A DNA stretch of 64,000 bases, from NCBI GenBank assembly GCA_037126765.1, contig JBBCBC010000027.1, forward strand, positions 3,868,406 through 3,932,405. The letters run 5' to 3'. The notes beneath the pieces are model-generated. The model was not told the origin of the DNA and made no database searches. It saw only the letters and a list, made by a program, of their open reading frames with translations. A program made the translations under genes and the position numbers. This document shows positions 24,001 through 33,537 of this stretch, in pieces. The stretch is from Stenogyne calaminthoides (Eukaryota; Streptophyta; Magnoliopsida; Lamiales; Lamiaceae). Each line of letters opens with the position of its first letter. The stretch's first letter is position 1.

Positions 24001-24160
24001 TAATTAAATAATTTAAATTTGTATTTAAATTGCATCTCGAATAGATCCAGGTACTCTATTTTCCAACATACCAATCATAAGAATGATCATTCCTATATCA
24101 TTCCATTTATTAATTCATTCAATTCAGCTGCAATTTCATTCAATCATACCAATCATGCCC
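21024..24160. mobile_element. Tourist-like element split by a Copia, copy A
   Basis: The left end GGGTGTGGTTGGTATG and the right end, read inward, GGGCATGATTGGTATG are inverted copies flanked by TTA at 21021-21023 and 24161-24163. Inner arms share AATGATCATTCC. Most of 21250-21790 is an extreme AAT/ATT-rich tract. A Copia element (21829-24068) sits inside, so the element proper is about 0.9 kb. Its twin is 33538-36683. Confidence 0.75.
21829..24068 (+). mobile_element. Internally deleted Copia element, copy A
   Basis: A 5' LTR (21829-23564) begins TGTTGGGC and ends CCCCACA. It is followed by a primer-binding site TTGGCATCAGAGCC, complementary to the initiator-Met tRNA 3' end, then a short leader with a GC-rich block (about 23845-23990), then only the last 70 bp of a 3' LTR, ending CCAACA. 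The 5-bp duplication TACCA flanks it (21824-21828, 24069-24073). No gag or pol is left. A TATA-like CTATATATAGG lies near 23146. The same element with the same duplication is in copy B, so it predates the segmental duplication. Confidence 0.88.
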
Positions 24161-24782
24161 TTATAATTATACAAGTACCGTCGAAAGTGTTCATAAAAAT
24201 ATAATTGCTATATCTAATACACATTTGGTCTTGGACAACTGTGAAAAATGACCTTGGAGAGCGGTTATAACAGCTTCTCCAAGCATCACCGTCTAAGCTT
24301 GGGCCGGTAATGATAAAAAATCGCCATCAAGAAAAAGACTTCGGACAAATGTTTTTTAAATCGCTTTTGAAGTTTTATATTGGACAACGGTTGATAAACG
24401 CTGTCCAAGATGATATTTTTTTTTATTCGTTTTTTACTTTACATGGACAGCGGTTGAAAACCGCTGTCCAATATCTTTTTTTTTTAATTATTAATTTACA
24501 TTTTAAAAATCCTATAATAAAACTATATACGTCCAATACCATATAATAAAACTTATATATACGTCTAATACTATATAATAAAACTTATATATACGTCCAA
24601 TACCATATAACATAAACCAAAAATCCTATAATAAAACCATAAACCACATATATATACCAAAACATCGAAATATATAAACATACAATCATAAACATACGTC
24701 CAATACACCAAAAACATGAAATATATATCATCACAAATATATAATTTAATTACATGCTACCAATATTTCAAACAACATTCTC

Positions 24783-25640
24783 TCAATATTGATCGTATGA
24801 ATATAAGAAACGATTGTAAAGGTACCCCGTCCAATCGTTTTTCCATTTCTCCAGTCTTTTCTTAGAGTAAGACTTGAGCTCACGTTCATAGACAAACTGC
24901 AAACAACGAATCATTCAATATAGTATGAATTTTTATTCAATCAATAATAATTTAAATAAATCAATAATTGACTTACATTGGGAGAAATGTTCGTTATAGA
25001 AGTGCGGATTATATCTTCTATAAAGCAACAAACAAAATGTCCACAATGGTCATTATCTCGTTGCCTCGGAACCTGTTGATTAACAATATAATAACGTATT
25101 ACAATTATGATTTCTTTCTATTAATTAGTTTGATAATTTACTAAATCAAATTTACCTTAATGTTAATCCAGTTCACTTTATTTAACCTGGATCTTGAGCC
25201 CTGACTCTGAAGGCGACTCCGATACATCGTCATCACACTATTATTATTATAATTAAAAAATAAAAATAGATTAAATATGCATAATTTTAAAAGTAAAACA
25301 AATCATTGTATAGAATATTAAAAATGAACTTACGCTTCCATATATGAAACGAGATCAGGGCGATTAGAATAAACTCCATCACGAGCTGGGTTCATAAAAT
25401 ACACACTTAATGTATTCATGTGTATGGCGACCAACACCCAATGGTTCCTATATTATATTGAGAGTATTAAAATTAACTGCAAATTTAGCATATATATGTG
25501 CAAATATTATAAACATGAATACAAATTTTAACGAAATGTTTATCACTCACCCCACATTTGTTGGCAAAAAAATGAGATGATCGCTCCCATTAGATTCAAA
25601 GATGTGATTAACGAACCCATCCATGGTCTCATGCCTTATC
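24783..25640 (-). pseudogene. Ulp1-like (C48) cysteine protease C-terminus of the CACTA
   Basis: Five minus-strand exons join in frame by GT-AG introns: 25551 to about 25640, then 25334-25447, 25156-25237, 24977-25072 and 24783-24896 with the stop. Visible features are DHLIFLPTNVG, then NHWVLVAIHMNTLSVYFMNP (catalytic His in HWVL; Asn where many family members have Asp), then VPRQRDNDHCGHFVC (oxyanion Gln and nucleophile Cys, with HCG for the usual DCG). Phases agree through the last four introns. Upstream of about 25640 the frame meets a TAA, so the full gene is broken or has an exon limit there. Ulp1-like domains are known companions in plant CACTA elements; the role in transposition is not settled. 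Confidence 0.7.
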
Positions 25641-26499
25641 ACCCATTATGCAAGACACTTGGGGAGACGAAGGAGTACATTCCACTTGCTCGGTTATCTC
25701 CTCGAGAGATATAGCTCACCCAAATATCTTTAACCAACATATATACGCTAATTAATATTTAAAAAGAAAATTAAACTATCTGAGAAAAGTGAATATTGAG
25801 AATTAGTAAACACATACATGAGGTAAAGGGCTATGGTGGTTGCACTCAACCACTCGTCATTCAAAACTTATTGACACATGTTCCTCATTGTGAATTCTTG
25901 GAAAGTATTCTCGATGAAAGTGAGCAAGCATAGAACCGCGGATTTATATCGAAAGCATTAGACGATACCATCCGTGCACCCTAGATCAAAATGATCATCG
26001 TGATCTAAGTCTCCGGTCATGGATAACCAAGTCTTAGAGCGGTGAGTCCCTCGATTTAGCCTCATGTGGGGTTGGCATTCTACAATTAATTTACATGATT
26101 TATTTAGAACCACAAATAAGATAATGAACTTTAATAACAAATATTTTACCCTCATGGTGCTAGAGACCAAGTTGCTTTCGGCCATTCGATGAAGTGCCCC
26201 GATCCATTTTTCGTCATGACGGCCATCTATTGGTTTTAGCACTCATGAATCCTCCTCTCCGATTACGGGTACATCGAGTGTGACCCTCACGAAACCAGAG
26301 TGATGGGATGACCATGAATCATTCCATGGGAGTCAGTAACGAGTCTGTGGCCACCAACCGACGGGATCCTCCGGATCTGAGTAGCGAAGGTCGTTGGTCG
26401 CTTGAATAAGATATTTAGTTAGAAAATTTTGATACACTAGTCTTTAATTAAAACAAATGTGAGACATGCATATCCGATGCACTGTGAGACATTTTGAAG

Positions 26500-28071
26500 T
26501 GCCTCAATAAAGTCGTCCCTAGGTTAGTCAAAAACATAGCATTAGCGACTTATGTTCACAAATTGCTCCACTCGACGACATTCCGCTCGATCTTTTCTCG
26601 GACCTCAAACGTTCCACATCTTTAGTCAACTTGTCAACCTGTTCCGTTAGTATACCCATCATATTCATGGCTTGAAGACCAGGTGCCATTGCTAAAGATG
26701 TCTTCGTCACGCCATATCCGACACTCCATAAGCGGCCGGGATGCTCCTCAGCGACCCATAGCCATTCAAATGATCATCGTAGGGCGATCATGCGAATGTC
26801 GCCAGCGGCCATGGTCCGAGATAGACGCCTGAATCACAACAACAAAAGATTATTATTTAATTATTTGTTTATAAATAATAGTTTGTAATTGAAAGATAAA
26901 TTAATGGATAGATTACCACTTCTTCGATGATGCGTTGTGCATTGGGATAGTGAATATTCCTGTCTCGACCCTTTCTGGTAGTCTGAAATAAGTCGAAACG
27001 GGTAACAATAGGCTCACTCTCTCCAACTTTTCTTCTTTCCTCTTTCTCGATAATAGTGATGAACGTGTCCCTTTATTAGATATATTAAAAGTGAATATAT
27101 AAAAAAAAAATAAAAAGTTAGGATTTTGATCTCACCATATTTTCTCTTATTCGCATATAACCTTTGTTGGATCCACGATATCGCGCCTCTATCGACTTGG
27201 CTTGAACGCGATTTTTTTTTGCTTCGATCCTACAAAGATAATAGAAATATGATAAACACCGAAAACTTAGGGCATTAGAAATTGAGGAAATGACATTGAT
27301 CAATTTTACCCGAAATCATCCTCCATTGCCCTCGCTTCACAAACTCCTCCAAGTATGGAGCCACCATAGGGTTATTCGACTGTGAGGCGGACTAAGCCGA
27401 GAAAAGACCGGTTCCTGATCTCGTGTGTTACTTCTCAACCAAGTCCGGAAATTCTTGGCCATTACTCCACTTATGCAATATTTGCTTTTCTTTGTGAGGT
27501 CAAGACCTCTCAAGGTAGTCTATACGATATAACATAACAATTTAGTAAATTTAAGGGTCATACTACAACTTTCAATAAATATATAATTAACATACCTTTA
27601 TAAGCTCGTCCCATAATCTTTCCTTCAAAGGAGTCAATTTGGGGTTACGCTACCGGTCGTTGGTCGGCAAAGACGATAGGGATCACGCTCCCGACAAAAA
27701 ACTCCAATGTAGAAGGACAACGACTCACTCTCTTTTCCTATTGCTGTCAAACTCATTGAACGATAATCGCAATGACATAGTATTTAATTAGGTTCAACGA
27801 TCAATCAATATATTTATCGATTTCAAATCGCTCAATTGTAATAAAATTACCCGAAGTGTTTTCCGCTTTCTTGCTACGAGCTCTCTTAATAGATGAAATT
27901 GTAACTATATTCCCGAAAAGCGCTTCTCCCCGAGTCGCTAGTGGTGGTGGGAGCATCAGTGTCACACTCTCTCAAGTCATCAAATGCACCATGATCATAT
28001 GCGCCATGATCTCCATCATCTCCGGGATATGGCAAACGAGACATGATCTTGTAAAGCAGAAGAAACAACAT
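26500..28071 (-). pseudogene. Degenerate CACTA transposase-associated gene
   Basis: A probable start is the ATG at 28044 (MSRLPYPGDDGDHG), followed by an acidic stretch. A basic stretch KRARSKKAEN precedes a GTAATT donor near 27850. Further on, LKERLWDELIK appears in one frame at about 27600-27635, and HKWSNGQEFPDLVEK near 27440-27475, of the kind seen in plant Transposase_24 proteins. Near 26640 LTEQVDKLTKDVERLRSEKR looks like a coiled coil. Frame changes between these islands show decay. Exon limits are not fixed. The assignment is by recalled family character, not by a search. Confidence 0.5.
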
Positions 28072-28449
28072 TTAATAAACAAAAAACAAACAATATTCAC
28101 AACCGGATGTTTCATACATGATATGAACTATCTATGCAGTATACATGATACATATATCTACTTATAAGTTACATCTGCATCATCTACTTATAAATTAAAA
28201 TTTCAGTTGATAGCATACTCTTATACTATGAACACATGTGTATTGAGACATGATCTTGTACAACAGAAGAAACAACATTTAATAAACAAAAAACAAACAA
28301 TATTCACAACCGGATGTTTCATACATGATAAGAACTATCTATGCAGTATACATGATACATCTACTTATAAGTTACATCTGCATCATCTACTTATAAATTA
28401 AAATTTCAGTTGATAGCATACTCTTATACTATGAACACATGTGTATTAG
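28038..28449. repeat. Tandem direct repeat of about 207 bp
   Basis: The unit starting GAGACATGATCTTGTA occurs at 28038 and again at 28245, with few differences across the whole unit (AAACAACATTTAATAAAC, CCGGATGTTTCATACATGAT and so on). It lies at the presumed 5' end of the CACTA minus-strand gene, so it duplicates the leader and the start-codon area. Confidence 0.85.
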
Positions 28450-28959
28450 GCTTGAATGACATTGCCTTCCTAAGTAGACCAAGAATATAAACAAACAAGA
28501 GCAACTAAGTGTTATGGAGCAAAATATAATATTTCAAATTTAAAAAACAAGAGCAACATATATAATATAAACAAAATTAACTAAGTGTTATAAACAACAA
28601 GATTAGTTCAGTTCAAAAAACAACAAGAGCAACATATATAATATGAATAAAGCTAAAGCTTGAAAAATTCAATGGAAATACGACTTGAGTTGAGGCCCCA
28701 TTTTATATTTATATTTATTTTGTGCCCTACTTTTCTTATAATCAGTAGATATTGCATATAAAATATTTCATGGAAGACCTATTCATTTGATTTTTTTTAA
28801 CACACGTTATATTGACTTACTCATATATTAATGTTCAATTCAATTGTATAATTATATATATTTATAATGTTCAATACAGAATATGCAATATGAATAAAGC
28901 TAAAGCTTGAAAAAAAGTAAAATTAAAGATTGCACAATCCACTGTACCAACTAAGTGTT

Positions 28960-29240
28960 ATGGAGGCGAGGGCGGATGGGGAGGATGGATGGATAGGGCG
29001 ACGCGGGGAGGATGGATGTAGGGTGGGCGGGGGGGGAGGGAGGGCGCGGCGGGGAGGGGAGGGAGGGCGATGATTTGGGGAGAGGGAGAAGCCCAGCGAC
29101 GGCAACTGCTAGAAGGTCAAATCTCACGACAACGGCGACAACGGCGATTTGGTTGAAGGGAAACCGACGACGGCGACGATTTGGTCTTCGGTTTTTGCGG
29201 CGATTTTGGGGGGAGAAGAAATTGGAGAGAAAGAAATGAA
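28960..29240. other. G-rich block at the promoter end of the CACTA
   Basis: This stretch is strongly G-rich on the + strand. At about 29020-29068 it has many runs of three to nine G separated by single bases, enough for G-quadruplexes. It lies upstream of the minus-strand genes and inside the right subterminal repeats, so it may be leader or promoter. Proline- and glycine-rich open frames here come from base composition. Confidence 0.5.
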
Positions 29241-29529
29241 GTCTGAGCTAGGTCTCGGTTCATATATATTTAAAAAAAAAAGAAAAAGACAGCGATTATT
29301 AACCGTTGTCCAAGTGTTTACTTAGACAGCGGTTAGTAACCGCTGTGCAAGTGGTTTTAGACAGCGATTTGAAACCGCTGTCCAAGGTTTATTCTTGGAC
29401 AGCGGTTTCAAACCGCTGTCTTTGTTTTTTTTTTTTATAAAACCGCTCTCCAAGTTGTTACTTGGAGAGTTGTTTGAAAAAAGGGTTGTCCAAGTGCAGC
29501 TGTGCAAGCTCAAATGTGTAGTAGTGTAT

Positions 29530-30154
29530 AATGTAATTAACAAATTTTATTTAGTTTTTTAAATACGTCAAATTTTAAAAGTAGTTTCTGTTATTATTTT
29601 TCAGACCAAGTCTTTTGCATGAAAAACACAGCAATGGGAAAAGTTATAAAATAAGACCAAGTCTCCTTAGCATGAAAAACACAACTAAAGTAGTATTAAA
29701 TTATTTTATACAACTTTTTTTCTGCGTCAATCAATTATCAGGAGCTCTTTTTTCTTAGTCAATAAAAAAAAAAACCTAAGTCAAAACAACCCAATAGAGT
29801 GCCTCTTTTGTTTTGTTATTCTAGGACAATAGACTGCCTCTTGATTCTTCTTATCGTTGTAAAAACACTTGTATATATTTTTAATTAATTAAATAAATAA
29901 TAGAATATCTCAGTTCTCACGTAACACTTATATTGAAAAGGTAAATATTTGTATGAGTTAATTACACCGTGCAACTCAAGTGCATTTTTAATAATAGGGT
30001 TTTATCTGGGGATTAATTAGGTTAATGTTGTTTTCAAAATATGTAGTGTATCATTTACAATGAAATGTGACTGTACTAAAGATAAGATACTCTTTTAATT
30101 AAGATTTGGATGTATATTAATTAAGGTGGCCAACTTAAATGTGAGTTTCTTACA
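29530..30154. other. Copy A flank between CACTA and LINE
   Basis: The sequence is shared with copy B (36735-36864 and 37356-37846) and is AT-rich, with no gene. It gives the uninterrupted target site of the foldback element found only in copy B (GTTATAAAATAAGACC near 29645). Confidence 0.6.
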
Positions 30155-30675
30155 TTTTTTTTGAAAGGTAAAGATGAATTTTATTTATAGAGTACAAGGG
30201 GTACTCTAATCCCGTAACAATAAAACAAAGCACCAATATCGAAAACAAAATAAATACAATTTATCAGGAATGCAGTCTAACGGAAACGACTCCCAAAATG
30301 TTTCTGAGGCAATGAAGGAGAGTGGATAATGTGAGCGAATTCATTTTCAAGAACTGAATTTTATACCGTCGATGAGCTCGTCCAGAGTGTAGCCGCTTTC
30401 TTTGAAGATGGTATTATTTCTCGATTTCCACAACTTCCAAATCGTACACTGCCAGATTAAGATCATTATCTTTTTTCTTGGGCCTTTACTTCTTAACTCA
30501 ACAAACTCAAGGAAATATTCAGTGATTGAGTTTGCAACTAAAAGAGGTTTGCCCAGCCAATGACAAATTGCCTCTCACACAAGAAGCGAAATCGGACAAG
30601 TAACAAATAGGTGATTCGTAGTTTCCACCGCACCACCGCAACATGGAAAAAGAATCGGATACGAGGGACTGAATA
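30155..30675 (-). pseudogene. LINE 3' fragment, copy A
   Basis: The T-run at 30155 and the following GAGTACAAGGGGTAC mark the poly(A) end of a minus-strand LINE. The sequence includes the post-zf-RVT region (WKLWKSRNNTIF-type codons) and stops abruptly at GGGACTGAATAT, where copy B begins. The equivalent in copy B runs on into the rest of the LINE. Before the T-run stands AATGTGAGTTTCTTACAT, one base different from the 18-bp target duplication of the complete LINE. Confidence 0.85.
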
Positions 30676-31635
30676 TTTGGAGTGCAGTTTTTTTTAATTT
30701 TATTGCACTACAAGGCCAATTTTGGAGTGCAGTTTTTTTAATTTTCCGCACTTGTCTTTTTTATTCACTTTTTATTAGTTGCAAGTTTTTATATAATTAA
30801 ATTTAAATTTTAGATTTGATAAAATTTGTGCTTTCTCAAAATGTGCACTTGGTCAAAACAAAAAAAATAAAATTATGAATACATACAAAAATAAGATAAG
30901 GGGTATTTTTGGTATAAATTGTATCTTAAAGTCTTTTTGTTAAAAATTTTGTAGTGGAGAGTCATTAGTTCTTTACTATCTGTTGATATACTTTTTTTTA
31001 TCAGAGTTTTCAACTTTTTTTGGTAATTTCATGAGCGTCACTTCAGTAAAGCTCTAAGAAGTAATTGTCCAAAGAGACGTACTTGCGTATACCCTGTTTT
31101 ATGTATGAGACTGTCTCATACGAGTTTTTGTCTTGTCTCGAAATAGAGTTGCGCGATAATGGTCAAGAAAAGTCACGAATCATGATAAAGTTGAAAAGAA
31201 AAGTGAACATTATAAATTTTTATACCATTAATTCTTTATAATTTGAAGACTTGCGAGACCCACTCTCAATTTTTTGGGAAACGTACAAAAATGATTTTGA
31301 AGTTTGAAATTGGTTGGGTTCGAAAAAAAAGTTTGAAATTGGTTAATTTTTAAATAAATATTAAAAATCTAATATTCCACCCGTTTTTTATGTAATTGAA
31401 CATTTGACGAAAGGTCTGACCCCTTACTTAATTGAATATTTTTTAAAATAGAAATAAAAAAAATCAATTATTTTAAAATTTAAAGTATTGCTTTCAAACA
31501 TCTCTAAATTAAACCACATTACTTTACTATTAAATTATCATCAAATACCAATTTTATCTCCTTTAATATTAATAAATAATTCTTATATTAAAACTCATGC
31601 AAATAATATATGTTCCATTAATTAGGACACGGAGG

Positions 31636-32088
31636 TAGACTTGCTCAAAAGGTTCTGAACCGTCAGTTTGGTGGTTCCAAACCGGAATCGGAATCGGTCT
31701 AGACCGAAATCGAAACCTTAAATATAATGGTTTGGTTTCGGTTTCATGTTTTGGGAGTCCGAAACCGGTGGTTTATAGATTCGAACTGCCGGTATATATA
31801 TATACCGCGATCAAACGATTGAGAAAACAGATCGGTTGGCGATCAACGGTAAAAAAAAAAGCCCTTGAAATAAAAAATTGGCAGTTTCAAACCGAAACCA
31901 GCCTAGTAAATTGTAGTTGTATTAGAAAAATTGAAAAAAAAAAGAGAAATCGGAACTGAAATCGAAACCGGCGTAACCGAAATCGGCAATATACATTTGG
32001 CCGGTTCGATTCCAGTTCCCCATTTCTCCAAATTGAAATCGTCAGTTTCAAATGTAAACCGTCGGTTCGGAACTATTGGGCAAGTCTA
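31636..32088. mobile_element. hAT-like miniature element, copy B
   Basis: Twin of 19128-19579 with the same TAGACTTGC ends. It keeps more CG-containing motifs (ACCGAAATCGAAACC, AACCGGCG) than copy A, where many of these have changed or lost a base. Confidence 0.7.
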
Positions 32089-32894
32089 GACAGCGGGAGT
32101 ATCAAGTATGTCACATTCTCTTTTTTTTCTTTTTAAAACTTACAAACTTTTAAGTTGTTGCAATTCGATAAACAATTTATTTTATCGGCACTAATTATTC
32201 AATGCATGTAGGCGCGTTTACTTGGATCAGAAATCTCTCTACATGAATAAAATTGTCTCGGAGAGGAAGATAAGTGTCCGACGTATGGCTGAAAATCTCT
32301 AATTCAAAAGCATGTATTAAATTGTAAACAATTTTAAGGATAGTGTACTAAAAAAGAGATATAATTGAAATTAGGTCAAAAGGTGGTGCATTATATTGTA
32401 ATTGACCCCTTTTGAAATTAAAAAAATGCCTACTACGAATATCCATTTTTTAGGATTTAAGTTTGATAAAAATTTGTAGGCAATATTGCATACAAGTGAT
32501 ATGTGTAATTGATTTTTTTTTCTCACGGTCAGCAGAGCGGGTATTAGGGCAAATTGTTGGTGGGTCAATGGCCTTCTTCATCTTCTTCTATCGCGCGCGC
32601 AGCCGGACGCGGTCAAATTTCCTCTTCTCTTCTGGCGGATCTCACGGGTTTTCTTCTTCCTCGTTCGTGCTCTAATTTTCTTTTTCGCTCCGATCATTGG
32701 ATGAAATAAGGTTGTTCAATTTGAATTTTGGTGTGGATTCTGCTAGAAGAAGAGAGAATATGTGTGTGGTGTTTGGATTACCCCTCAACACAAAGTGTGT
32801 AATGAAATTCAGATCCTTCTGCACTCTTTTCACGCTATTCTGTAAATCTATAATTTTGGAGTGAATATTTTTTTCGCGTTTGTATTGGTTTTTG

Positions 32895-33250
32895 TTCATG
32901 TAGTAACACTCTTTTGCTCATATGGTAACACTCTTTTTGTTCATGTAGTAACACATCAAGTTATTTTCTTAAATCTATAATTTTGAACTGGGGATTTCTT
33001 TTCGCGCTTTGTTCATGTAGTAACACATGATTTTTTAGTAATACGTAACACTGTTTATATATCGCCGTAATACTATGTGAATACTTATGTGTTACCATAT
33101 GAACAATAATGTGTTACCTTATGGCCCATGTTACCTTATAAATATTTAAGTGTTACGTTATATTTTATTATGTGTTACGTAAGATATGAAGTTTTTTCAA
33201 TATAACAATGTAGTAACACTTATACATAGATGTAGTAACATACAAAAATT
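32895..33250. repeat. Cluster of GTAACAC/GTGTTAC heptamers, copy B
   Basis: Same array as 20370-20745, with most heptamers kept. It lies directly beside the tRNA-like unit. Confidence 0.6.
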
Positions 33251-33272
33251 TGACAAAAAAAAAAAAAAAAAA

Positions 33273-33338
33273 GTGTTCAATAGGAATCGAACCTGTGACC
33301 AAATTCATTAACAAACCTGAACCACTAGGCTACAACAC
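33273..33338 (-). ncRNA. tRNA-like pol III unit with intact B box, copy B
   Basis: On the minus strand, an A-box-like TAGCCTAGTGG and a perfect B box GGTTCGATTCC are 34 nt apart. The ends GTGTT and AACAC can pair. A run of about 18 T follows immediately, a strong pol III stop. The D-arm is plausible (GCCT with AGGT), but the anticodon stem is poor and the unit is only 66 nt. It is best seen as a tRNA-derived element or SINE head that could still be transcribed. Confidence 0.5.
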
Positions 33339-33537
33339 ATATTTGATAAAGTTACTCTTCTATAAATACATATCTTGCCATGAACCCTAAAGCCCACCGC
33401 CCGCCCTTCTCCCCCACTTGCCCCCACCGACTTGCCTTGACCCCTGAAATATGGACCATTTTTGTCTTATTTATGTTGTATTGCACATAACACTAGTGTG
33501 CAATATTTCACACAAGACCTTCTCTTAGGGTGTGGTT

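Larger units (their letters stand above)
24212..29526 (-). mobile_element. CACTA (En/Spm-like) DNA transposon
   Basis: A 5315-bp insertion absent from the matching site of copy B. The right end, read inward, is CACTACTACACATTTGAG; the left end ATCTAATACACATTTGG is a mutated copy. TAT flanks both sides (24209-24211, 29527-29529), the 3-bp duplication CACTA elements make. Both subterminal zones carry many copies of a palindromic unit, TTGGACAGCGGTT with AACCGCTGTCCAA, the likely transposase-binding sites (24230-24475 and 29285-29500). The genes run on the minus strand. The inner part has frame breaks, so it is probably no longer autonomous. Confidence 0.88.
18150..30675. repeat. Segmental duplication, copy A
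   Basis: From the GAAGTGCAG block near 18155 to the LINE 3' fragment ending ...GGGACTGAATAT at about 30675, the order of sequences is the same as in copy B (30676-47627). Offsets between matching landmarks are about 12.50-12.53 kb until the CACTA element (24212-29526), which copy B lacks. Identity by eye is high in AT-rich DNA and poor in GC-rich patches. Copy A ends inside the LINE and is directly followed by the start of copy B, as expected of a tandem duplication. Confidence 0.9.

Noticed and set aside
28038..28449. CRISPR-like array
   Set aside because: Only two long units without spacers in a plant genome; a simple tandem duplication.
29012..29239. Gly/Arg-rich + strand frame and Pro-rich minus frame at 28923-29105
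   Set aside because: Low-complexity translation of a G-rich block; no family resemblance.
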